DNA from: Microbacteriaceae bacterium
GTDB lineage: Bacteria; Actinomycetota; Actinomycetes; Actinomycetales; Microbacteriaceae
Assembly (NCBI GenBank): GCA_025463615.1
Contig: JAODAU010000106.1
Coordinates: forward strand, 1-12,190
Direction of reading: 5' to 3'
Length of the DNA stretch: 12,190 bases
In this document: in pieces, positions 1-5,666 of the stretch
How the letters are laid out: each line of letters begins with the position of its first letter
How positions within the stretch are numbered: position 1 is the first letter of the stretch
Made by a program: the position numbers and the translations under genes
The notes under the pieces: model-generated
What the model was told of the DNA's origin: nothing
The model's input: only the letters and a program-made list of their open reading frames with translations
The model's database searches: none

Positions 1-5
1 GCAGA

Positions 6-115
6 TGCGCCGCCGGAAGTCTCTTGGGGCGAAGACCCCGACCCGATCGCACCCCCGCAATGCGCCGCCAAGAGTCTCCCGGAACGAAGACCCCGACCCG
101 ATCACCCCACCGCGA
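6..115. repeat. 55-bp tandem direct repeat, two copies
   Basis: Two head-to-tail units (6-60 and 61-115) match at 44 of 55 positions by my hand alignment. The best conserved core is CGAAGACCCCGACCCGATC, identical in both copies at 30-48 and 85-103. The period of 55 is not a multiple of three and the stretch lies downstream of the stop codon of the minus-strand flavin reductase gene, so I read it as noncoding. It starts close to the window edge, so further copies may lie to the left. I see no hairpin with a T-run that would make it a classical terminator. Its function is unknown. Confidence 0.7.
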
Positions 116-168
116 TGGCCCCTTCGAGAACTTTCCCCACCGAGCCGCCGCGCGGGCCCAGGGACCGG

Positions 169-771
169 TTACGCGACGGGCTCGGCTACCGCGGCGCGGG
201 CGGCTGCCGTCGCATCCACCCACCAGCCCAGGTTCCCCAGCAGCGGCTCGAGCCGCACGTCGTACTGGGCGAGGGTCTCGACCGCGTCCTCGCCGCCGCG
301 GATCGCCATGATGGCCGGCCCGAGGATGTGAACGGCGTGCTTGACCGGCACCATGTCGAGCTCGACTGCGACCTCGCGCAGCTGCTCGATCGCGCGAGCG
401 CCGCCCACGTTGCCGTAGCCGACGAACGCGACCGGCTTATGCTCGAACTCGGCCATGTAGTGGTCGAGGGTGTTCTTGAGCGACGCCGTGTAGCCGTGGT
501 TGTACTCGTTGGCGAGGATGATGTAGCCGTCCGCGGCATCCAGCAGCTCGCCCAGCTCGCGCTCGGCGGCGGTGTTGTACTGCCGGGCGGCCATGCTCGG
601 CGGCACCGGCAGGTCGTAGCAGGGCAGCGGGTGGTCGCGCAGGTCGACGACGGTCACCTCGAGGTCGGCGCGCTCGGCGAAGCGACTGCGCAGCCACGCG
701 AGCGGGGCGTCGGCGAAGCGGGTCGTGCGCGTGCTCGCCACGATGAGGGCTATTTTGCGGGGTGTCGACAT
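169..771 (-). CDS. NADPH-dependent FMN reductase family flavoprotein
   Basis: This is a cytoplasmic flavodoxin-like oxidoreductase of 200 aa, a usual length for the family, which moves electrons from NAD(P)H to FMN or to quinone-like or azo acceptors. The sequence shows a flavin-phosphate-binding loop near the N-terminus (VASTRTTRF, residues 11-19), the family signature EYNHGYTASLKNTLD (residues 89-103), and GYGNVGG (118-124), which normally lines the flavin ring. The stop is TAA. The ATG at 771 has no Shine-Dalgarno sequence, but TATTAT lies 7 bases upstream, suggesting a leaderless transcript. The gene lies 39 bases downstream of the metallopeptidase gene on the same strand, so read-through is also possible. 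The fold assignment is firm; the physiological substrate cannot be told from sequence. Confidence 0.9.
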   Translation of the reverse strand: MSTPRKIALIVASTRTTRFADAPLAWLRSRFAERADLEVTVVDLRDHPLPCYDLPVPPSMAARQYNTAAERELGELLDAADGYIILANEYNHGYTASLKNTLDHYMAEFEHKPVAFVGYGNVGGARAIEQLREVAVELDMVPVKHAVHILGPAIMAIRGGEDAVETLAQYDVRLEPLLGNLGWWVDATAAARAAVAEPVA

Positions 772-784
772 GACCCCAATAATA
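772..784 (-). promoter_or_regulatory. Putative leaderless promoter -10 box of the flavin reductase gene
   Basis: On the minus strand TATTAT (779-784) is followed by TGGGGTC and then the ATG. This places the start codon at about +1 of a transcript, the TAnnnT-N6/7-ATG layout known for leaderless actinobacterial genes. No convincing -35 hexamer is visible 17-18 bases further upstream, and no GGAGG-like site lies in the 39-base gap. Confidence 0.5.
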
Positions 785-810
785 CTTTCTGCGCGAAAAG
801 GATGACGCGT

Positions 811-1680
811 CTACAGGTTTGCGGTGCTGGGCGTGAAGGTGTCGCATCCGGTCGCCCCCGAGCGGTACCCGGTGAGGAACCAGCGCTGCCGCTGCTCGCT
901 CGATCCGTGGGTCCAGGTCTCCGGGTTGACGACGCCGGACTGGGCCTGGATGCGGTCGTCGCCCACCGCGGACGCGGCGCTGAGGGCATCCTTCAGCTGC
1001 GTCTCCGTCACCGGCTTGAGGAACGGCACCCCGTTCTCGTCCTTGGTCGTGGAGGCCTCCCCGACCCAGGCCCCGGCGAAGCAGTCGGCCTGCAGCTCGA
1101 TGCGGATCGACTCCGACCCGGGCCCGGTGGCCTGCGACTGGTTCTTGAGCACCCCGGCCAGGTTCTGGATGTGGTGGCCCCACTCGTGCGCGACCACGTA
1201 CATCTCGGCGAGCGGGCCGCCCGACGAGCCGTACTGGGTGCGCAGGTCGTCGAAGAATCCGGTGTCGACGTAGAGGATCTGGTCGGCCGGGCAGTAGAAC
1301 GGGCCGGTGGCGCTGGTGGCGGCACCGCATCCTGTGCTGGTCTGGTCGGTGAAGAGCGCGAATTGAGGGGACGTGTACTGCACGCCCAGCGACGGCGCCT
1401 CATCCACCCAGTAGGTGTCGAGGGCGGCGGCCGCGCCCTTCATGCGGCAGTCGAGGTCGGCGTTGGCCTGGGCCCCGGTGTCGCACTGGATGTTCTCGGC
1501 GCTCGGCTCGGCGCCGCTGCCATCGCCGGCCAGCGGCGTGAGGTCCACGCCAAGCACCTGCGACAGGATGATCAGCCCGACGACCAGCAGGCCGCCACCA
1601 CCACCGCCGAGAATCAGCCCGGTGCGCCCGCGGCGCCCCACCTTGCCCCCGCTGATGTCGGCGTTGTCGTTGAACGTCAT
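811..1680 (-). CDS. Membrane-anchored neutral zinc metallopeptidase (YpfJ-like)
   Basis: A 289-aa protein of the putative neutral zinc metallopeptidase family (YpfJ type). A short basic N-terminus (about 1-20) is followed by one hydrophobic segment (about 21-45, glycine-rich at first), so the catalytic domain probably faces outward, tethered to the membrane. The zinc site is visible as HEWGH (165-169, part of AHEWGHHIQ) and the downstream ELQAD (195-199), which can supply the third ligand. Six cysteines (66, 78, 118, 130, 200, 279) lie in the extracytoplasmic part and could form disulfides. The substrate is unknown. The ATG at 1680 is the only sensible start; it lacks a Shine-Dalgarno sequence, but TACCCT sits 6 bases before it. 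The acyl-CoA oxidase gene ends 47 bases upstream, with a strong hairpin in the gap. Confidence 0.9.
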   Translation of the reverse strand: MTFNDNADISGGKVGRRGRTGLILGGGGGGLLVVGLIILSQVLGVDLTPLAGDGSGAEPSAENIQCDTGAQANADLDCRMKGAAAALDTYWVDEAPSLGVQYTSPQFALFTDQTSTGCGAATSATGPFYCPADQILYVDTGFFDDLRTQYGSSGGPLAEMYVVAHEWGHHIQNLAGVLKNQSQATGPGSESIRIELQADCFAGAWVGEASTTKDENGVPFLKPVTETQLKDALSAASAVGDDRIQAQSGVVNPETWTHGSSEQRQRWFLTGYRSGATGCDTFTPSTANL

Positions 1681-1692
1681 GCTGCGAGGGTA
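1681..1692 (-). promoter_or_regulatory. Possible leaderless -10 box of the metallopeptidase gene
   Basis: On the minus strand TACCCT (1687-1692) is separated by CGCAGC from the ATG at 1680, matching TAnnnT-N6-ATG. The box is GC-rich and no -35 is visible, so on its own this is weak. It gains weight because three other genes here that lack a Shine-Dalgarno site share the arrangement. Confidence 0.3.
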
Positions 1693-1697
1693 CCGAC

Positions 1698-1721
1698 ACC
1701 CCCTCGCCTGGGCGAGGGGGT
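1698..1721 (-). other. Strong intergenic hairpin between acyl-CoA oxidase and metallopeptidase genes
   Basis: CCCCCTCGCC (1699-1708) and GGCGAGGGGG (1711-1720) are perfect inverted repeats, and one outer A-T pair extends the stem. In RNA this is about 9 bp closed by a 4-base loop. It begins 7 bases past the acyl-CoA oxidase stop and ends just before the possible promoter of the next gene. No U-run follows, so a classical intrinsic terminator is not shown. A partial terminator or an mRNA 3'-end stabiliser would fit. Confidence 0.6.
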
Positions 1722-1727
1722 CGACAC

Positions 1728-3794
1728 TCACTTCTTGTTGAGCGACTTCTCCTGCACGGGGGCCGTTCCGTTCTCGCGCTGCTCGCGGAAGTACTCGCGA
1801 GCCTCGTCCTGGCGCACCTGCTCGGCGCCGGAGGAGAGGGGTGCGCGGCGGTGATCCTGTGTGAAACCGAACGCCTTGACGAGGTCGAGCGCCTGCGGGC
1901 GGAGCCGCGGAAGCAGGCGGTCGTCGATGTAGCGGGTGATGGCGGTCGCGCGGCCGGCGGAGAGCCGCCCGTGGATGAGGTACCAGGCCAGGTTCTTCTC
2001 GATGAGCGTGAGCCCGAACAGGTCGCGCAGCCAGGTCAGCACCCGGCGCGTGGCGGCGTGGTCGATGCCGGCGAGGGCCTCGGTGAAGGCCTCCCACTGC
2101 AGCAGCTCGGCGTGCGCCTTCGCCGCCTCGATCAGTTCGTTCTGGTTGCGGTTGAACAGGTCGGCCGCAGCGGCCGGCGACAGGCGGGATGCTCCGCGCA
2201 GCCGGGTCGCGAGCGACGCGACCATCGTCTGCACGCGGTCGGTGAGCAGCTGGCGCTGCGCCGCCTCGTCGCGCACGGAGCCGACCGAGCGGGCGGTGGA
2301 TCCGAAGTCCTTCACGTTCTGCGCGAGCCGACGCAGGCCGAAGTTGTTGACGACCGCGCCGCCCACCTGGCCGGCGACGTAGCCGGCCATCGCGCCGGCA
2401 TCCGCCTTCGCGAATCTGCGGGAGTAGTCGGTGAGCAGGCGCTTGGCCACGAGCTGCAGCAGCACGTTGTTGTCGCCCTCGAAGGTGACGTAGATGTCGA
2501 GGTCGGCGCGCAGCTGCGTGAAGCGGTTCTCGGCGAGGAAGCCGGCGCCGCCGCAGGCCTCGCGGCACTCCTGGATGATGTCCAGCGCGTTCCACGTGCT
2601 GAGCGGCTTGAGCGCGGCGGCGAGGGTCTCGAGCTCCTCGCGGTCGGCGTCGCTGGCGCGTGCGCCGGAGAACACGCCGTCGAAGGCGGTGAGCAGCTTC
2701 TCGTGCGCGAACGACATCGCGTAGGTGGTGGCGAGGCGAGGCAGCAGGCGGCGCTGGTGACGCTGGTAGTCGAGGATGACCTCCTCGTCGGTGGGGCTGC
2801 CGGCCACGAACTGGCGGCGCTGCGAGCCGTAGGTGATCGCGATGTCGAGCGCCAGCTTGCTCGCCACGGTGGCCGAGCCGTCGAGCGAGACGCGGCCCTG
2901 CACGAGGGTGCCGATCATGGTGAAGAACCGGCGGCCGGGGCTCGCGATCGGCGACGTGTAGACGCCGTTCTCGTCGACGTCTCCGTAGTGGTTGAGCAGG
3001 TTCTCGCGCGGCACCCGCACGTTGTCGAAGTGGAGCCGACCGTTGTCGACGCCGTTGAGGCCGCCCTTGGGGCCGTCATCCTCGCCGCCGATGCCGGGCA
3101 GGAAGCCGTTCTCGTCGCGGATCGGCACGTAGAGCGCGTGCACGCCGTGGCCGATGCCGTTCACGATCAGCTGGGCGAAGACCACCGCGGCCTTCGCGTG
3201 GATGGCGGCGTTGCCGAGGTAGTCCTTCCAGGCGGCGCGGAACGGGGTGTTGATAACGAACTCGCTCGTCTCCGGGTCCCAGGTGGCGGTGGTGGCGATG
3301 GCCGCGACATCCGAACCGTGGCCGGTCTCGGTCATGGCGAAGGCGCCGGGCACCTCCAGCGTCATGATGCCGGGCAGGAAGCGCTGGTGGTGCAGTTCGG
3401 TGCCGAGGTGCAGCACCGCGGCGCCGAAGAGGCCCCACTGCACGCCGGACTTGATCTGCAGCGACGGGTCGGCGCTGATGATCTCCTCGAAGGAGGCGAT
3501 GTTGCCGCCGTGGTCGTCGTCGCCGCCGAGCGACTTCGGGAAGGCACGGTGCACGACGCCCTCCTCGACGAGGCGGTGCAGCTGGCCGAAGACCCGATCC
3601 CGCTGGCCGGAGAGGGAGAGGCCCTCCTCGCGCTGGAACTCCGGGCGCGCCATCATCGTGCGCGAGTGCTTGCGCGCCTCGGCCCAGGTCCCGAGGAGGT
3701 ATTCGCCGAGCCAGGCGGTGTCGATGGCGGTCGAGCGGTCGTCGGGCGCGGGGGTGGGCGCCGAAGCGGTGGGGCGGTCTGCCAGCTGGGTCAT
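1728..3794 (-). CDS. Acyl-CoA oxidase (acyl-CoA dehydrogenase superfamily)
   Basis: An FAD enzyme of 688 aa that introduces the trans-2 double bond into fatty acyl-CoA, the first step of beta-oxidation. Its length and domain order match peroxisomal-type acyl-CoA oxidases rather than the ~380-aa dehydrogenases: N-terminal helical domain (about 20-145), middle beta domain starting at MTETGHGSDV (154-163, a flavin/substrate-contact signature), a first C-terminal helical domain with ECREACGGAGFL (409-420), and a second helical domain (about 460-660). The catalytic base is probably E439 in TFEGDNN. Whether oxygen or an electron-transfer flavoprotein takes the electrons cannot be decided here. The ATG at 3794 is supported by AAAGGA seven bases upstream (3802-3807). 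No thiolase or hydratase gene is adjacent. Confidence 0.93.
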   Translation of the reverse strand: MTQLADRPTASAPTPAPDDRSTAIDTAWLGEYLLGTWAEARKHSRTMMARPEFQREEGLSLSGQRDRVFGQLHRLVEEGVVHRAFPKSLGGDDDHGGNIASFEEIISADPSLQIKSGVQWGLFGAAVLHLGTELHHQRFLPGIMTLEVPGAFAMTETGHGSDVAAIATTATWDPETSEFVINTPFRAAWKDYLGNAAIHAKAAVVFAQLIVNGIGHGVHALYVPIRDENGFLPGIGGEDDGPKGGLNGVDNGRLHFDNVRVPRENLLNHYGDVDENGVYTSPIASPGRRFFTMIGTLVQGRVSLDGSATVASKLALDIAITYGSQRRQFVAGSPTDEEVILDYQRHQRRLLPRLATTYAMSFAHEKLLTAFDGVFSGARASDADREELETLAAALKPLSTWNALDIIQECREACGGAGFLAENRFTQLRADLDIYVTFEGDNNVLLQLVAKRLLTDYSRRFAKADAGAMAGYVAGQVGGAVVNNFGLRRLAQNVKDFGSTARSVGSVRDEAAQRQLLTDRVQTMVASLATRLRGASRLSPAAAADLFNRNQNELIEAAKAHAELLQWEAFTEALAGIDHAATRRVLTWLRDLFGLTLIEKNLAWYLIHGRLSAGRATAITRYIDDRLLPRLRPQALDLVKAFGFTQDHRRAPLSSGAEQVRQDEAREYFREQRENGTAPVQEKSLNKK

Positions 3795-3821
3795 GGAAGC
3801 ATCCTTTTCTTCGTGAAAACA

Positions 3822-3849
3822 ACGGTACGAGCGCCCCGCCGGGCCTCAA
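3822..3849 (-). promoter_or_regulatory. Candidate sigma-70-type promoter of the acyl-CoA oxidase gene
   Basis: On the minus strand TTGAGG (3844-3849) and TACCGT (3822-3827) are separated by 16 bases. A start near 3815 would give a leader of about 20 bases containing the AAAGGA ribosome binding site. It was picked by eye from the 191-bp divergent gap. Confidence 0.35.
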
Positions 3850-3897
3850 AGCCGGTCGTCGCCACCCGACGAAGCGCCCGGGAGGGCGCGCAACGTT

Positions 3898-3921
3898 CGC
3901 TGTGGATTCCCACAAACAGCG
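3898..3921. promoter_or_regulatory. Nested dyad in the acyl-CoA oxidase/thioredoxin divergent gap
   Basis: CGCTGT (3898-3903) and ACAGCG (3916-3921) form an outer inverted repeat. TGTGG (3901-3905) and CCACA (3910-3914) form an inner one with an ATTC centre; the two overlap. The site lies between two divergent genes, where an operator would be expected. A second small hairpin, GCGCCC/GGGCGC around GGGA, is at 3874-3889. I do not recognise a regulator for either. Confidence 0.3.
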
Positions 3922-3985
3922 GGCCCGCGGAATGTATGGGGGCACCATGTGCGTTGAACCTCATGACTAGAGCAAAAGGAGAGAA

Positions 3986-4372
3986 ATGCCTACCGTCGCT
4001 TTGACTTCCGAGGTCTTCGAAGAGACCGTCACCACCCCCGGCATCACCCTCGTGGACTTCTGGGCCGACTGGTGCGGCCCGTGCAAGATGTTCTCGCCGA
4101 TCTACGACGCCGCGAGCGAGAAGAACCCCGACATCACCTTCGCCAAGGTGGACACCGAGGACCAGCAGGCGCTCGCCAGCGCCGCCGGCATCACCTCGAT
4201 CCCGACCCTCATGGCCTTCCGCGACGGCGTGCTCGTCTTCGCGCAGCCCGGCGCGCTTCCCGCCCCGGCGCTCGACCAGGTGATCGAGGCCGTGAAGGGC
4301 CTCGACATGGAGAAGGTGCACGAGCAGATCGCCCAGCAGCAGGCCGCTGCCGAGGCGACTCCCGCAGAGTAG
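3986..4372 (+). CDS. Thioredoxin
   Basis: A 128-aa cytoplasmic thiol-disulfide oxidoreductase that reduces protein disulfides. The thioredoxin fold covers about residues 1-110, with the active site WCGPC (29-33) and the cis-proline in SIPTL (P73). The protein is longer than the classical ~108 aa because of an Ala/Gln/Glu-rich tail (about 110-128), which looks disordered. The ATG has a good ribosome binding site (AGGAG, 3977-3981). No thioredoxin reductase gene is adjacent, so this is probably a stand-alone thioredoxin. Its TAG stop (4370-4372) directly abuts the stop codon of the convergent marR gene, leaving no room for a terminator between them. Confidence 0.95.
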   Translation: MPTVALTSEVFEETVTTPGITLVDFWADWCGPCKMFSPIYDAASEKNPDITFAKVDTEDQQALASAAGITSIPTLMAFRDGVLVFAQPGALPAPALDQVIEAVKGLDMEKVHEQIAQQQAAAEATPAE

Positions 4373-4810
4373 CTAACTCCAGCGGCCCTCAGACCCCGCG
4401 CGGATGATCTGCAGCAGCGCCGAGCGCAGCCGCGGGTCATCCGCGATCTCGGGGAAGAGGTCCACCTCGAGGCTCCGGGCGGATGCCCAGGCCTCCCGCC
4501 CGGCATCCGTGCGCGACACCACGTGCCGCCGGCCGTCGCGCGGGTGCTTCTCGCGGGTCACGTAGCCCGCGCGCTCGAGCCGCTCCAGCGTGCGGGACAT
4601 CGTCTGCACCTCCACGCGCGCCGTGCGAGCGAGGTCCGTCTGGCTGAGCGGGCCGGCATCCAGCAGGTGCAGCACGATCAGCCCCGCGTGGGTGAGCTGC
4701 AGGCGCTCGAGCCCCTCCGCCCAGGCGTGCTCGACCAGCCGCGCCGCGGTCGAGAGCAGGCGGCCGGTGGGCCACGCCTCCATGCCGTCGGATCCGTCGA
4801 GCTCGGCCAT
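4373..4810 (-). CDS. MarR-family transcriptional regulator
   Basis: A 145-aa winged helix-turn-helix DNA-binding protein, expected to act as a dimer that releases DNA when a small ligand or oxidant is sensed. The recognition region is about SQTDLARTARVEVQTMSRTL (residues 56-75) and the charged wing is REKHPRDGRRHV (86-97). No cysteine is present, which argues against thiol-based redox sensing of the OhrR kind. It is transcribed divergently from the tspO-like and efflux genes, with a palindrome in the gap, so it probably represses them and itself. Two adjacent starts exist, GTG at 4813 and ATG at 4810. I chose the ATG because TACATT lies exactly 6 bases before it and no Shine-Dalgarno site is present. 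Confidence 0.92.
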   Translation of the reverse strand: MAELDGSDGMEAWPTGRLLSTAARLVEHAWAEGLERLQLTHAGLIVLHLLDAGPLSQTDLARTARVEVQTMSRTLERLERAGYVTREKHPRDGRRHVVSRTDAGREAWASARSLEVDLFPEIADDPRLRSALLQIIRAGSEGRWS

Positions 4811-4822
4811 CACCCCAATGTA
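4811..4822 (-). promoter_or_regulatory. Putative leaderless -10 box of marR
   Basis: On the minus strand TACATT (4817-4822) is followed by GGGGTG and then ATG at 4810. The bases around it, ATTGGGGTG-ATG, closely resemble those before the flavin reductase start (ATTGGGGTC-ATG). No -35 hexamer is evident. Confidence 0.45.
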
Positions 4823-4848
4823 CCGGCAGCCCGTCTCGTGCTACCGTG

Positions 4849-4872
4849 AATTAATCAGCTAGCTGAGTAATT
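4849..4872. promoter_or_regulatory. Candidate MarR operator (24-bp palindrome)
   Basis: The half-sites AATTAATCAGCT and AGCTGAGTAATT are mirror images with one mismatched pair out of twelve; the centre TCAGCT/AGCTGA is perfect. The site is an AT-rich island in GC-rich DNA. It lies 11 bases upstream of the tspO-like start codon and 38 bases upstream of marR, and it touches the tspO ribosome binding site AGGGAG (4873-4878). Length, symmetry and position fit a MarR dimer site blocking the efflux operon. Binding itself is inferred. Confidence 0.75.
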
Positions 4873-4883
4873 AGGGAGCCACG

Positions 4884-5666
4884 ATGGATGCACCGCGCGA
4901 CGTGCTTCGCCAGGTCACGGTACTCGTGAGCGCGATCATCGCAATCGTCGGGTCGTTCATCGGCTCCGGCGCGGCCGGCGGAACGCCGATCCAGGATGCC
5001 GCGGGCGGCGCCCTCGCAGCAGACGCGACCCCGATCGCCCCCGGCGGACCGGCCTTCGCCATCTGGACGGTGATCTACGCGGGCCTCATCGCCTACGCGA
5101 TCTGGCAGCTCCTGCCCGGGCAGCGCCGCGATCCGCGGCAGCGCACCCTCGGCTACCCGATCGCGGCCTCGCTGATCCTCAACGCCGCCTGGATCCTCAG
5201 CATCCAGTTCGGGCTGCTCGGCCTGAGCGTTCCCGTGATCGTGGTGCTGCTCGCGGTGCTCGCCTGGACGTTCCTCCTGACGCTGAGAACGCGCCCCCGA
5301 AACGCCGTCGAGGCGATCGTGGCGGATGGCACGGTCGGCCTCTATCTCGGCTGGGTCTGCGTCGCGACCGCGGCGAACATCACGGCGTGGCTGGTGGCGA
5401 TCGGATTCCGCGGCGCCGGTGTGCCCCGGGACGTGTGGGCGGTCGCCATCGTCGCGGTGGCCGGCGCGGTCGGCGTGCTGCTCGCGGTGCGCGGGCGCGG
5501 CAGGCTTGCGCCGGCGGCATCCCTCTGCTGGGGGCTGGCGTGGGTGGCGGTCGCGCGGCTCACGGGCGACCTGCGGTCGGCACCGACCGCGATCGCGGCC
5601 ATCGTCGCCGTGGTGGTGGTGATCGCCGTCACCGTGGCGCTGCGCATCAGGGCGGTGCGCTCGTGA
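4884..5666 (+). CDS. TspO/MBR-like (tryptophan-rich sensory) membrane protein
   Basis: A 260-aa integral membrane protein with about seven hydrophobic segments (roughly 9-28, 56-76, 91-110, 113-133, 150-172, 184-203, 230-253). Resemblance to the tryptophan-rich sensory protein family is seen in GGPAFAIWTVIYAGL (54-68), NAAWILSIQFG (100-110) and LYLGWVCVATAANITAWL (153-170). Classical TspO proteins are near 160 aa with five helices and bind porphyrins or related ligands; this is the longer form, whose ligand is unknown. The ATG is supported by AGGGAG five bases upstream. The stop codon overlaps the start of the transporter gene (GTGA), so the two are probably translated together under MarR control. 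Confidence 0.75.
   Translation: MDAPRDVLRQVTVLVSAIIAIVGSFIGSGAAGGTPIQDAAGGALAADATPIAPGGPAFAIWTVIYAGLIAYAIWQLLPGQRRDPRQRTLGYPIAASLILNAAWILSIQFGLLGLSVPVIVVLLAVLAWTFLLTLRTRPRNAVEAIVADGTVGLYLGWVCVATAANITAWLVAIGFRGAGVPRDVWAVAIVAVAGAVGVLLAVRGRGRLAPAASLCWGLAWVAVARLTGDLRSAPTAIAAIVAVVVVIAVTVALRIRAVRS

Noticed and set aside
115..1854. Long plus-strand open frame (579 codons)
   Set aside because: It lies opposite three minus-strand genes with clear family motifs; its low-complexity, Arg/Gly/Val-rich translation is the usual antisense shadow in GC-rich DNA.
1851..4004. Plus-strand open frame of 717 codons opposite the acyl-CoA oxidase gene
   Set aside because: It mirrors the codon periodicity of the acyl-CoA oxidase, has no recognisable domain, and runs across the promoter region into the thioredoxin gene in the wrong frame.
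5387..5662. Exporter gene starting upstream, inside the tspO-like gene
   Set aside because: The upstream in-frame codons are a frame-shifted shadow of the tspO-like gene; the transporter's first helix follows directly after the GTG at 5663.
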